From the NCBI GenBank assembly GCA_947382625.1, contig CANDAG010000031.1:1-42038 (forward strand): a stretch of DNA of 42,038 nt, written 5' to 3'. Of this stretch, positions 25,234 through 34,394 are shown piece after piece. The notes below the pieces were generated by a model. It searched no databases and was not told where the DNA came from. It saw only the letters and a program-made list of their open reading frames with translations. Position 1 is the stretch's first letter, and every line of letters starts with the position of its first letter. The translations under genes and the position numbers were made by a program. The stretch comes from an uncultured Lachnospiraceae bacterium. GTDB lineage: Bacteria > Bacillota > Clostridia > Lachnospirales > Lachnospiraceae.

Positions 25234-25737
25234 CTATATAGAAACAGAAATATTTGCAGCAGGCTCCGGTTTGGCTGTTTTTCCGGTTTTCGTATAGATT
25301 ACCGGCTCCGTCTTACCGGCATCCACTGTTTCCTCTGAAGATATGTCATTGTCTGTACCAGTCTGAACCGAAGCAGATTTTTCATCCGATGCTGCCTTTT
25401 CACTTTCGCCGATGATAACTGTATCCGTATCCCCTTTGTGGCTTTCCGCTATCCTCTTTTCCTGCTCCTTGCGCTCTTCTTTACGCTTTCGGATAGCGTT
25501 TTCCTGATCTGTTTCCGCCTTTTCCCTTGCCTCTTTGGCATCCTCCTTCATTCCTTTTTCAGCTATCTTCTGATAGTCCTCTGCTTTATCTGCAAACTCA
25601 CCCATATATCCCATTGCCCGCTCCATGACGGCTGTATCTCCTCTCCGCTCTGCTTCTTTATAAACGCGGAATGGCGTATTCAGCAGTTTCATATTCATGC
25701 TTGCCCCTGCAAGGCCTTCCATCGTCTTCGTATGCAT
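25234..25737 (-). CDS. Charged, coiled-coil cytoplasmic protein
   Basis: This 167-residue protein starts at 25737, six bases after GGAGGG (the ATG at 25761 is poorly placed). The N-terminal 40 residues (GLAGASMNMKLLNTPFRVYK) are moderately hydrophobic. The centre (about 45-100) is Lys/Glu-rich and probably coiled coil. The tail is Ser/Thr/Asp-rich and disordered. There is no signal peptide or membrane segment. It is encoded between a second coiled-coil gene and the exporter genes. Function unknown; a scaffold or a substrate is conceivable. Confidence 0.72.
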   Translation of the reverse strand: MHTKTMEGLAGASMNMKLLNTPFRVYKEAERRGDTAVMERAMGYMGEFADKAEDYQKIAEKGMKEDAKEAREKAETDQENAIRKRKEERKEQEKRIAESHKGDTDTVIIGESEKAASDEKSASVQTGTDNDISSEETVDAGKTEPVIYTKTGKTAKPEPAANISVSI

Positions 25738-25809
25738 AATTATCCCTCCATCCGAGTTCATCCGGACATAATCCTTTTGTCATTCCGAATGTCAAAACCT
25801 GAATCTCTT

Positions 25810-26349
25810 TTATTCCGTTACAGAAGCATTCTGCCTCCTGTATGTGTCATTGTCTTTCTGGCTTAGCTCATTCTCTACCTGCGCCAGCTTTTTCTCCAGC
25901 TCCCGGACTTTCTTTTCATCTCCGAAAGCCGACTGGATCTGTTGTTCCAACTGCTGCTTTTTCTCTTTCAGTTTCCTGATTTCTCTGTCAACCTTATCCG
26001 TATTCGTGACACATTTCTCCTCTGGCTTTCCCTGACCGGCTCCGGCTGCCCTCAGCTCTTTGTCATCCGCACCTTCCCCTTTTCCGTCTGCACGGGCAGC
26101 TTTCGGGTCATCAAAGAAAATTTTCCGGTTGCCGCTCTCATCCCGGCCTACCCGATACAGTCCCACAGGCTTTTTCCCCGATTTTTCACTGCTGATGTAT
26201 TCATCCTGGGGTTCGGACAATTTTGCCGCTCCTTTTTCCTCCGCTGTATTAGCTGCTTCCTTTGTCTTTTCTGCTCTTTCCGCAACCTGCTTTTCTCTGA
26301 CCCTTTCTGTGTAATCAGTATCATAATTACCATTCACCTGCATCGCCAT
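25810..26349 (-). CDS. Charged protein with C-terminal coiled coil
   Basis: This 179-residue protein has a polar, probably disordered N-terminal half with a GLYRVGRDESGNRKIFFDDP patch (about 63-82). A strong heptad-like stretch follows (about 118-165: REIRKLKEKKQQLEQQI, later VRELEKKLAQVENEL). No signal peptide is present. AAGGAGG precedes the ATG. It is first in the long unit that ends with the ABC exporter, and a LytTR-type repeat pair lies about 123 bases upstream. No family recognised. Confidence 0.75.
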   Translation of the reverse strand: MAMQVNGNYDTDYTERVREKQVAERAEKTKEAANTAEEKGAAKLSEPQDEYISSEKSGKKPVGLYRVGRDESGNRKIFFDDPKAARADGKGEGADDKELRAAGAGQGKPEEKCVTNTDKVDREIRKLKEKKQQLEQQIQSAFGDEKKVRELEKKLAQVENELSQKDNDTYRRQNASVTE

Positions 26350-26471
26350 AAGTGAGTTCCTCCTTCTTTTTTGTATTGTCAGGCAATTTCTTTATAGCTG
26401 CCCTACAGCCGCCTTTACAGACGACTCCTGTTTCTTTTTTCGGATGTAGGAAGCAGCGAGTTAATCCATTT

Positions 26472-26503
26472 GCTGTGGGATGTCATCTGGATGCTATGGA
26501 ATG
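26472..26503 (-). promoter_or_regulatory. LytTR-type direct repeat, site 1
   Basis: On the minus strand CATTCCATAGC (26493-26503) and CATCCCACAGC (26472-26482) are 21 bases apart, start to start. They resemble sites 2 and 3. The site overlaps the 3' end of the kinase gene. Unlike the other two sites, no TATAAT lies 30 bases downstream, so this copy may be weaker or use another promoter. Confidence 0.5.
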
Positions 26504-27825
26504 ACCAGCAGCACATGGAGAATAAATATATTCTCCTGTGCCTCTATGCTCATGGCGCCATTATATTTTTCAGCCACCTTTTTTACATTTGACAAACCTG
26601 TCCCCCTTTTGAACACGCTCTTCCCACAGAAGCTGTTTCGGATCTCCAGCATAAGAAAATCACCCTGGACACGTCCGGACACATGGATCTGCTTTTCGAT
26701 GCCGGCCTCCAGACTCTTACATGCCTGAATCGCATTATCCAGCGCATTTGACAGGACAATGCAGATATCAATGTCCCTAAGGCCGCAGGGATACGGCAGG
26801 AGAAGGGAACAGTCCACATCAATTCCCATGCTTTTGGCAATCCCCAGCTTGTTTCCTGCCAGGATATCCACTACCGGGTTATTGGTACTTACAGGGAATG
26901 ACATTTTTTCCGCCATATCGTCCAGATCTTCCATATAGCTTACCGCCTCCTCCAGTTTCCCGCTCCGCAACAGATCTTTTACCACCGCGATATGGTTCCT
27001 GATATCATGGCGGAATGATTTTGTCCTGTCATAACGTGCCTTCGCTTCCTCCACATACTGGTTCAGGGAATGTTCTTCCTGTTCCAGCAGTGACAGTTCT
27101 GTGCTGAGCCGGAAATTCTGCTGTAGTTTCTTAAAGAAAAACAGGATACAGAACAGACTGGCAAGTCCCAGAAGATGCATGGCAAGCAGCTGCCAGTGGC
27201 TGAACAGATACTCAAAAATTTCTTTATCCGTCCCACGCATATACTGAAAGTCAAATTGCATCGTATTAACGTATCTGCTCATAATAAATATCATCAGGAC
27301 AGGAATGAAAACCAGAAACATCTGCTGCATTTCCGCAGCGGTAGAAAGGGGATGAAAGGCATCCATAGGATAAAGAACATCCATGGCAAAGTAACGGTAC
27401 ACCACATAATAGCAAATGCCGGTCAGCAAAAGCGCTGCCGCCTGGCTGGTCAGCATGAATGCAATACCGGCTATATCATGGAAGGCGGCAGGCAGGAACG
27501 GGACTGCAAGACACGTCAGGGATTGTGTAATGCCATAGCATAACAGCATGATTTCCGTCGTCAAAGCCGCATACAAAAGGGAGGACTTCACATCCGCATG
27601 ACAGACCAAAGCCCCGCATACCGTAAGCAAAAAGACAAGCGCCATAAATCCCATAATCGTACCGGACGGCAGAAACTCATTGATGATCACCGCACAAACC
27701 GCAAACAGGAAATAAAAAGGGAGCCAAAGCTTCCTTTTCAGGATTTTTGCCAGGAAATAAAACTGGAAGGCTGCCTCGACAACGCCCATAAAGTATACAT
27801 TGAAAAAATCATAATATGCAATCAT
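26494..27825 (-). CDS. GHKL sensor kinase (AgrC-like)
   Basis: This 443-residue kinase has six or seven membrane segments (to about 232), a dimerisation helix, and His273 in FRHDIRNHIAVV. The ATPase domain has N-box SNALDNAIQAC and a G-box reduced to RGTGLSNVKKVAEKY. Kinases of this kind usually sense peptides at the membrane. It follows the LytTR regulator by 35 bases. Its last codons overlap direct-repeat site 1. Confidence 0.92.
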   Translation of the reverse strand: MIAYYDFFNVYFMGVVEAAFQFYFLAKILKRKLWLPFYFLFAVCAVIINEFLPSGTIMGFMALVFLLTVCGALVCHADVKSSLLYAALTTEIMLLCYGITQSLTCLAVPFLPAAFHDIAGIAFMLTSQAAALLLTGICYYVVYRYFAMDVLYPMDAFHPLSTAAEMQQMFLVFIPVLMIFIMSRYVNTMQFDFQYMRGTDKEIFEYLFSHWQLLAMHLLGLASLFCILFFFKKLQQNFRLSTELSLLEQEEHSLNQYVEEAKARYDRTKSFRHDIRNHIAVVKDLLRSGKLEEAVSYMEDLDDMAEKMSFPVSTNNPVVDILAGNKLGIAKSMGIDVDCSLLLPYPCGLRDIDICIVLSNALDNAIQACKSLEAGIEKQIHVSGRVQGDFLMLEIRNSFCGKSVFKRGTGLSNVKKVAEKYNGAMSIEAQENIFILHVLLVIP

Positions 27826-27860
27826 CTTATCCGCCCCATATGCAACCTTATATTATGATA

Positions 27861-28565
27861 CTACAGATTTTTCATATACTGAAGAACAACGCCGGAAAAC
27901 TCTTTGCTCCGCAGCCTTGATACGGGAACTTCCCTGCCATTATCCATATATGCGGTTCCATTTTTATAGCCTTTCAAATGCTCAAGGTTGATAAGGTAGC
28001 TCCTGTGACAGCGGAAAAAGCGATCGCCCAGCTTCGTTTCCAGATTTTCAATCCGCTCATAATAATCAACCACCTCGCCGGAAACCAGGTTCAGATAGAT
28101 TTTCCGGTCTATGATCTCACAGAAAACGATCTCACCTTTGGAGATGATACGCCCCTCATATCCCTTCTGCACAAGCAGGCTGCCTTCGCAGGCATTTTGC
28201 ATGGACATGTAAAGGCGCTCCATCGTCTTTGTAAACTGTTTTTCTTCCACTGGTTTGACCAGATAATCGTAAGCCTGCACCTCGAAGGACTCAAATACCA
28301 TCTCCTTCAGTACCGTGATGAAGATCAGAAATCCCCGGAACTGGCCTGCCCGGAGTTTTCTGGCTGTTTCCATGCCATCCATGCCCTTCATCTGGATATC
28401 CAGAAACAGGAGGTCGATCTGCCCGCCATAGCGCAGCAACTCTTCACCGCCTGAAAATGTCCGGAGGCAGATCTCTCTGTTCTTTTTACGGAAAAAATCA
28501 GAAACCAGGATCCTTATATGCTCACACATATGTTTTTCATCATCACAGATTGCTATATGAATCAA
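27861..28565 (-). CDS. LytTR-family response regulator
   Basis: This 234-residue regulator has a receiver (IAICDDEKH; Asp56 in LLFLDIQMKGMDG) and a C-terminal LytTR domain (FFRCHRSYLINLEHLKGY, later PVSRLRSKEF). The start codon is TTG at 28565, seven bases after AGGAGG. It is the likely binder of the three CATTYCAYAGC direct-repeat sites, which makes it both self-regulated and the controller of two exporter units. Confidence 0.92.
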   Translation of the reverse strand: MIHIAICDDEKHMCEHIRILVSDFFRKKNREICLRTFSGGEELLRYGGQIDLLFLDIQMKGMDGMETARKLRAGQFRGFLIFITVLKEMVFESFEVQAYDYLVKPVEEKQFTKTMERLYMSMQNACEGSLLVQKGYEGRIISKGEIVFCEIIDRKIYLNLVSGEVVDYYERIENLETKLGDRFFRCHRSYLINLEHLKGYKNGTAYMDNGREVPVSRLRSKEFSGVVLQYMKNL

Positions 28566-28655
28566 TACGCCACCTCCTCTTCATCAAGTCCGGTATCTTA
28601 TGATTCTAATATCAGATAGCCTGCGGTATTGGCCGCCCCATCTGATTTTGCTATG

Positions 28656-28946
28656 TCATTCCCCAATCAGCCTGTCAAACATTTTGCTCCCAGCGGTCAC
28701 ATAAGAAATCCACCAGACAATAACAATTAAGGATAATACCTCCAACGGTGAAAAGGAAAGCGCAGCAGACAAAAAGCCTGCGGCAGCTGCACCCTGGGCA
28801 ATACAGAAGGCAATGCAGACCGCAATCAGCAGAACAAAAGAAATAGCATAAACCCGTCTGGTTTTCTCTGCATTCCGTTTCATAGCAAAACACGCAAATA
28901 ACAAAGTACCTACAATCACAATTACCTCAATCATCATTTCAATCAT
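28656..28946 (-). CDS. Small three-helix membrane protein, first gene of the LytTR operon
   Basis: This 96-residue protein has hydrophobic segments near 5-20, 33-52 and 62-83. The ATG at 28946 follows AAGGAG by nine bases; upstream ATGs are badly spaced. It has its own promoter with direct-repeat site 2 and is 90 bases from the regulator start. It may modulate the kinase or act in immunity. No family recognised; no double-glycine leader is seen. Confidence 0.75.
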   Translation of the reverse strand: MIEMMIEVIVIVGTLLFACFAMKRNAEKTRRVYAISFVLLIAVCIAFCIAQGAAAAGFLSAALSFSPLEVLSLIVIVWWISYVTAGSKMFDRLIGE

Positions 28947-29021
28947 AAAAAACATCTCCTTCTCATTTTTTGCCCTTAGATAACAATGCTGCCTCCTCAC
29001 TGTCATCAATCCGGGCATTTT

Positions 29022-29089
29022 ATTATAAACTGCCTGTAATACCAGGACAATTGATTTGCTGTGGAATGCTTTCCGGCCGCCGTGAAATG
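29022..29089 (-). promoter_or_regulatory. LytTR-controlled promoter, site 2
   Basis: Minus strand: CATTTCACGGC (29079-29089) and CATTCCACAGC (29058-29068), 21 bases apart. Then come -35 TTGTCC (29045-29050), a 17-base spacer and -10 TATAAT (29022-29027). The gap from the second repeat to TATAAT is 30 bases, the same as at site 3. It drives the small membrane gene, regulator and kinase. Confidence 0.8.
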
Positions 29090-29113
29090 TTTCTCAGCCT
29101 GGAAAATTTACCC

Positions 29114-29581
29114 TTATGACCTTGTGCCGCTGAACAGTTGATCTAACTCCCTGTTTAACCTTGTCTTCATAGCCTTTAATTCTTCTTCATCCAATCTGTA
29201 TCGATCAGAATTCAGCTCTGACTTATCCAGTTTCCATACCGGCCCGGGTTCAGGTGTGTCCCCTGCCCGTCTGGGAAATATATGCCAGTGCATGTGAAGC
29301 CCATTGCCCGTACCAAGCAATTCATAGTTAAGCTTAGCCGGATGGAATGCCTTGTACACAGCCTCCGCAGTCAAAGACATCTCTTCCAGAAATTTCTGTC
29401 GGAAATCCCGATTCAGAAAATGTAATTCCGTTGCATGTTCCTTACAGAGAAACAGGGTATAGCCCTTAAACCTCTGGCAGTCTCCCAGTACAACATATCC
29501 TGTATTAAGTTCCCTTACAAAAAAAGGATTGCTCCCTTTTTTGATCAAATCTATCCGTTCACATACGAAGCAATTGCACAT
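29114..29581 (-). CDS. HIT-family nucleotide-binding protein
   Basis: This 155-residue protein has the histidine triad HMHWHIFPRR (His96, His98, His100). HIT proteins hydrolyse or transfer nucleotides from nucleoside phosphates. The N-terminal CNCFVC may bind zinc, as in several bacterial HIT proteins. It overlaps the end of the third permease gene by 23 bases and is probably co-transcribed. A functional link to the transporter is not obvious. Confidence 0.88.
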   Translation of the reverse strand: MCNCFVCERIDLIKKGSNPFFVRELNTGYVVLGDCQRFKGYTLFLCKEHATELHFLNRDFRQKFLEEMSLTAEAVYKAFHPAKLNYELLGTGNGLHMHWHIFPRRAGDTPEPGPVWKLDKSELNSDRYRLDEEELKAMKTRLNRELDQLFSGTRS

Positions 29582-31928
29582 AGTCTTTTTCTCCTTTCTG
29601 TCTGTACACCATCCATGCGGACAGGATCATCTCCATTCCGGACAATACAAGAAGGAACAACCCCATTTCCCAAAAGGGAAACCGATACGGAACAACGGTA
29701 CCGGCAAAGGATTGTCTGCTTACTTCTGCACAGGCTGCCACGGAAACCGGCAGCCCTGCAATCAGGATTGCCAATACCGCAAAAAACGCATAGCACATCC
29801 CCTCGATGATATTCATTTTACAAAGCTGTCCCGCGGTCAGTCCGATGGAGCGCAGGATACTGTTCTCCCGCTTTCTTGACATCTGATTGGAAAGCGTCGT
29901 GTTGATCAGATTAACGACGCCAAACAGAAAAATCAGCCATGAAAGCGCCCGCATACTGCCAAAAATGATGGAGCTCTGCATCTCCTCATACGCAATATGC
30001 TCAGCTATGGTATCCAGTCCGAGATTGCTGTGTCCGGACAGAATCTCTTTCAGACCGTTTTCCACAGACTCTGCTTTTTGGGGGTCGCTCACAATGCTCC
30101 AGGAATATTCAAAGTTTTCGATCCCGGGATAGAGGTCAAAAAACAGTTCCTCCGGTGCGAACAGGCCTGCCGAATCCATCGCAAGCGCACCATGTCCGTT
30201 TATTGTCTTCGCCGCATCAAACAGTCCGCATACGGTAACTGTCACGGTCTGCTGACCCAGAGACAGCTCAATAACCGCCCCTGTATCGATATCTCCAAGG
30301 GCTTCCTGATAGTGCGTGCCCATAAGTATACTGCGGGAGTCCTCCGGCATGATGCCGGATACCAGCGCGGCTTCCACATCCGGGCGGTTTCTGTCCGTCA
30401 GCATGTCGCACATACCAGCCTCGGCATTCACGGAAGTTCCGAACCTTGCATGCAGGGAGCAGCGGGTGACCAGTACATCTCTCACCCCGTCCACAGACAG
30501 GAGCTCCTGCCGCAGATCTTCATTCATCGGATTGCCGGCGGCCATGATATCTTCCTCCGGCTGCTCCGAATCCAGATAGATTTTATAATCTCCATCCGGA
30601 AAATACAGCCTTGCGGCCTGTTCCGGCGACCTGGTTAAAAGCATGGAAGATACTGCCAGAAGAAGGATTCCTCCCAGACTTAGGGAAGCAACAATACTCG
30701 CCGACTTTTTCCGGTCGCGCAAAAAATTCGCCAACCCCATGGATACAGGACTCAGTTTTCTGTGTTTCTTTCTGCCACGGATCTTTTCCTGTCCTGGGGA
30801 AAAACGTACTGCCTCAAGCGGTGAGATACCGGCGGCAATTTTTACCGGCCTACGGACGGAGACTGCCACCATAAACCGGCAGATTCCCGCAGTCAGGATC
30901 ACAGCAATCCCATACCAGACTGCGTGGAAGCCTTTCGGAAACAGAGCCAGTCCGCTTAAGGCGCCCAAAAGAACGCCGGACAGGATTCCAATACCGCAAA
31001 GCCGCCGGCTTTCTTTTTTCACAATACGCCGGAGCTGTTTTGATGTTGCGCCAATGGTGCGTAGCTGCCCATAGCTTTGTATTTTGTCATTGACAGAGAT
31101 CCGAAAAATGCTCTGGATGACCACATATCCGCCGATCAGCACAAGAGCTGCAACTCCAAGTGTAATTGCAAAATCCATCGACCTGGAATAATAAACAAAA
31201 TAGTTGTTGTTCATCCCTACAGGCGGAAGGCCATACTGCGCGGCAATCTCCCGGCACCGGGCAGTCATGATTTCCTGACTCATCTGCCGGTCATTCTGAA
31301 AATGCGCATAGGCACGATACCCTGCCGGATCAAAACCATCCCATCTGACCAGCGCCGCTTTGGAAACAACAACGGCATACGTATCCGCCTCCTTTTCCCC
31401 CTGACCTTTCAGGATACCTGTCACGGTATATTCTCCAGGGAAGCTTTCGGTATCCAGCCGGACCCTCTCACCGACTTTTGTATTGTAACCGTGCGCAGAA
31501 AGGAAATACTCACTGACAGCCACTTCATCCGCCTGCTCCGGAAGCCTTCCTTTTACCAGTTCCATCTGGCTACGGGCAATATAGAGCATTTCACTGTCGC
31601 AGTATACGTAGGACGCAGTATATCCTTGCTGGTCGTGTTCCTGTCCCAGCAGATAATATTCACCCACACGGGCAAACTCCGGCAATCCTTTCAGAGCTGT
31701 CACATTAGACTCTGTGACGCCTGTAAAAACTGCCTCATAGGTATCAGCTACCTGGTTACGCTGTATCTGTGCAATAGAAACGGATGTAATTCCCGTAAAG
31801 CAGATCAGAAACGCCGCCAGTGCCACAGCAATCACCACCATCAGATTCCGACGCTTCTCGCATGCGAGACTCCGCTTCGCCAGCTTTCTTTCAATGGCGC
31901 CGGTGTCATTTTCAAAAGGCCATGTCAT
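29559..31928 (-). CDS. FtsX-type ABC permease, paralogue 3 of 3
   Basis: This 789-residue permease begins MTWPFENDTGAIERKLAKRS, nearly the same as the two genes upstream. The first membrane helix is at about 30-52, followed by an extracellular domain to about 255. Membrane bundles appear near 260-360 and 660-770, with a second extracellular domain between. Coupling regions GQLRTIGATSKQLRRIV and ILRSIGLTAGQLCKM are typical of MacB/FtsX permeases. No ATPase gene of its own is present; it must share the one at 36791-37456. Confidence 0.9.
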   Translation of the reverse strand: MTWPFENDTGAIERKLAKRSLACEKRRNLMVVIAVALAAFLICFTGITSVSIAQIQRNQVADTYEAVFTGVTESNVTALKGLPEFARVGEYYLLGQEHDQQGYTASYVYCDSEMLYIARSQMELVKGRLPEQADEVAVSEYFLSAHGYNTKVGERVRLDTESFPGEYTVTGILKGQGEKEADTYAVVVSKAALVRWDGFDPAGYRAYAHFQNDRQMSQEIMTARCREIAAQYGLPPVGMNNNYFVYYSRSMDFAITLGVAALVLIGGYVVIQSIFRISVNDKIQSYGQLRTIGATSKQLRRIVKKESRRLCGIGILSGVLLGALSGLALFPKGFHAVWYGIAVILTAGICRFMVAVSVRRPVKIAAGISPLEAVRFSPGQEKIRGRKKHRKLSPVSMGLANFLRDRKKSASIVASLSLGGILLLAVSSMLLTRSPEQAARLYFPDGDYKIYLDSEQPEEDIMAAGNPMNEDLRQELLSVDGVRDVLVTRCSLHARFGTSVNAEAGMCDMLTDRNRPDVEAALVSGIMPEDSRSILMGTHYQEALGDIDTGAVIELSLGQQTVTVTVCGLFDAAKTINGHGALAMDSAGLFAPEELFFDLYPGIENFEYSWSIVSDPQKAESVENGLKEILSGHSNLGLDTIAEHIAYEEMQSSIIFGSMRALSWLIFLFGVVNLINTTLSNQMSRKRENSILRSIGLTAGQLCKMNIIEGMCYAFFAVLAILIAGLPVSVAACAEVSRQSFAGTVVPYRFPFWEMGLFLLVLSGMEMILSAWMVYRQKGEKDYVQLLRM

Positions 31929-31969
31929 GATTTATTATCTCCTATTCTGCCGCGCGAAACGGCTCAACT

Positions 31970-34366
31970 TCATAATCGAAGCAATTCCATCATTGACAGC
32001 TTATTCTGCTGTTTTAAAGCCCCCGCCACAATTGTCATGCTGCACAAAAGGACAATCACACAATAAAGAATCGTGATACCCAATGGGAATTGATAATTCA
32101 AATAGTTCATCAGACTGCTTTTCAAAAAAGAGCAGAGGAAATATCCGATCCCGCCGCCAAATATCGCAGACAGCACAAGTCCAATGCCGACTACAATCAG
32201 GCCCTCCTTATGAACCATTGCAGATAATTGTTTCTGCGACATTCCCACCGAACGCATCAGAGAAAATTCCTTACGCCTTACAATGATTTCGGTCAAAATC
32301 GTATTCAGCAGATTCATCACAGAAAAACAGCCAATGAGCACAATTACGATTGCAAGCGCGAATTGTGTCCCCTGTAAGAAGTTTTCATTCTGGTCAATTG
32401 CGGCTGAAAGGGAGTCCATATCCAGCCGCGGACAATCCGCTATGATCTGATCAATCTCATGTTCTGCCTGCTGTTCAAAAGAATCCCCGACACGGATCAC
32501 ATACTGGTAGGTCAGATTGCTATGCGCAATCTTCTGCATCGCATCAACCGGCAGTAATAACATGTCTATTTTATCACCGTTATTCCCGATTTTCTTTTCA
32601 TCGAGAACAGCCGCAATCTCAAAGACCAGATTTTCCGGGCGTTTCCCGTCAAAAATCTTCAGCCTTACAGCCGAACCGACTTCCGGCCTGCTGCCGAAAT
32701 ATTCCTCAAAGTCACCCGGCCTGCCTATGACAATCTGATGTTCAGACACCATCTGCCCATAGTCCGGTATTGTCCCATTTGAGATACAGCTTTGCAGCAG
32801 ATTCATATCGTCCTGCTCAAACTCTACGATTTCAGCATCCGATTCCATTGCCTGCAGATCGTTGGAAGCCGGCAGATGCCAATCAATCATAATCTTTTCC
32901 ACACCGGATAATTGTGTCAGTTTTTCTGCAACTTCATCCGTAAAAGGGCTCGACTGCTGCACATGCTCCAAAGGATTTTCCAGCAGTTCCCGATTCGATA
33001 TTCTCAGGACAAACTGTCCTCTTGCAAATCCGGATAATGACATCTCTTCTGCGTTTATGGAAGAAAGGACGGAGGACAGGCCTAACAGCAGAACGCCGGT
33101 CAATACAAGGGAAGCCACTATCAGCAGGTTCTTTTTCCGGTAACGCAAAACCTGATTCACCGCCAGAGAACCCGGCGTCAGCCTGTGCTTCCTGTGCTTC
33201 CACTTTGACTGGTTATTTTGCTCATACCGTAAAGCCTCCACCGGCGAAACGGCTGCGGCTATTCTGGCGGGTTTCTTTATGGAGAAACGCACAGTAGCAC
33301 AGGTTAACGCGATCACAACCGGACATATCCATAACACATTCCATGCTTTAAACCCGTTTGGAATCAAAACATAAGATAATACAATCCCCATGATCAGCCC
33401 AACCGGAATTGCCGGCAGCATCAGCAGCGTTCCTTCTCTAAGCACAAACTTTTTGATCTGTTTTGTTGTCATACCGATTGTGCGCAGCTGTCCATATTCC
33501 TGAATCGAATTGATAATCGAAATATAGAAAATATTATATATAACCAGTATGCCGGCAATCACGATAACAGCCAGTCCGCAGACGGCTGCCAGAATCATCC
33601 ATGGGGATGGCCGGCTCAGATTCAGATAAGCTTCATTATAAGAGGGGGATTGTTCACAGCCGGCGTCAGCTGTTATTTGTGATACTACATTTTTAATATC
33701 CCCGGAATTTGTTTCCGTATCTGAATTTACGCGAAGCATGACTGCCGGCCGAAAGGTATTCCATCCATCTTTTTCCAGGAAATAGCTTTCCGAAACAATG
33801 GCGGCATATAAAGAACGGCCAGTCCCTTTCGTTCCCGTTTTCAGATATCCCGTTATGATAAAAGAAGTCTCCCCGCCCCTGTCCGGGTCTGGCAGCAAAA
33901 CGGCATCTCCGATTTGCGCATCCATCCCCCGGCTGATCAAATATTCTTTTTCAATCAAGATTTCATTGTTTTTCTTCGGCATTTTACCCTCGGAAACAGA
34001 TAATCCGGTTAATGTAAGCGCATCTTTGTCAGAATACGAAATATTAAGGCGGTCATTGCCGGATTTCACACTTCCTATAAAGGCGGTAAGTCCGGATATA
34101 TCTACCCGCCTGTCATCCGATAATTTTTGATACTGATCTTCCTCCACCCCTGAAATAAGGGCATGATAAGAACCCATCATGTTATTGCCGCCATTCTGGT
34201 TCACAGCAATGATTCCGGAAATTAAAAGCAATACGGATGACATCAGGAATGCTGCCAATGAAATTGCAGTCATGGTAAATACTTTTTTCAAATGCTCTTT
34301 TTTTAATTGCGCCGCCGCTAATTTTTTTACAATGGCATTGGTATCATTTTCAAAAGGCCAGGTCAT
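31970..34366 (-). CDS. FtsX-type ABC permease, paralogue 2 of 3
   Basis: This 798-residue permease starts MTWPFENDTNAIVKKLAAAQ. It shares the layout of its neighbours: first helix at about 28-52, extracellular domain, helices near 255-370, a second extracellular domain (about 430-650) and C-terminal helices. Coupling motifs are GQLRTIGMTTKQIKKFV and LMRSVGMSQKQLSAM. It lies 28 bases after paralogue 1 and 41 before paralogue 3. Its base composition looks more AT-rich than paralogues 1 and 3, which may reflect a separate origin. Confidence 0.9.
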   Translation of the reverse strand: MTWPFENDTNAIVKKLAAAQLKKEHLKKVFTMTAISLAAFLMSSVLLLISGIIAVNQNGGNNMMGSYHALISGVEEDQYQKLSDDRRVDISGLTAFIGSVKSGNDRLNISYSDKDALTLTGLSVSEGKMPKKNNEILIEKEYLISRGMDAQIGDAVLLPDPDRGGETSFIITGYLKTGTKGTGRSLYAAIVSESYFLEKDGWNTFRPAVMLRVNSDTETNSGDIKNVVSQITADAGCEQSPSYNEAYLNLSRPSPWMILAAVCGLAVIVIAGILVIYNIFYISIINSIQEYGQLRTIGMTTKQIKKFVLREGTLLMLPAIPVGLIMGIVLSYVLIPNGFKAWNVLWICPVVIALTCATVRFSIKKPARIAAAVSPVEALRYEQNNQSKWKHRKHRLTPGSLAVNQVLRYRKKNLLIVASLVLTGVLLLGLSSVLSSINAEEMSLSGFARGQFVLRISNRELLENPLEHVQQSSPFTDEVAEKLTQLSGVEKIMIDWHLPASNDLQAMESDAEIVEFEQDDMNLLQSCISNGTIPDYGQMVSEHQIVIGRPGDFEEYFGSRPEVGSAVRLKIFDGKRPENLVFEIAAVLDEKKIGNNGDKIDMLLLPVDAMQKIAHSNLTYQYVIRVGDSFEQQAEHEIDQIIADCPRLDMDSLSAAIDQNENFLQGTQFALAIVIVLIGCFSVMNLLNTILTEIIVRRKEFSLMRSVGMSQKQLSAMVHKEGLIVVGIGLVLSAIFGGGIGYFLCSFLKSSLMNYLNYQFPLGITILYCVIVLLCSMTIVAGALKQQNKLSMMELLRL

Positions 34367-34394
34367 ACTATGCCTCCTCTCTTATTTTAAATGA

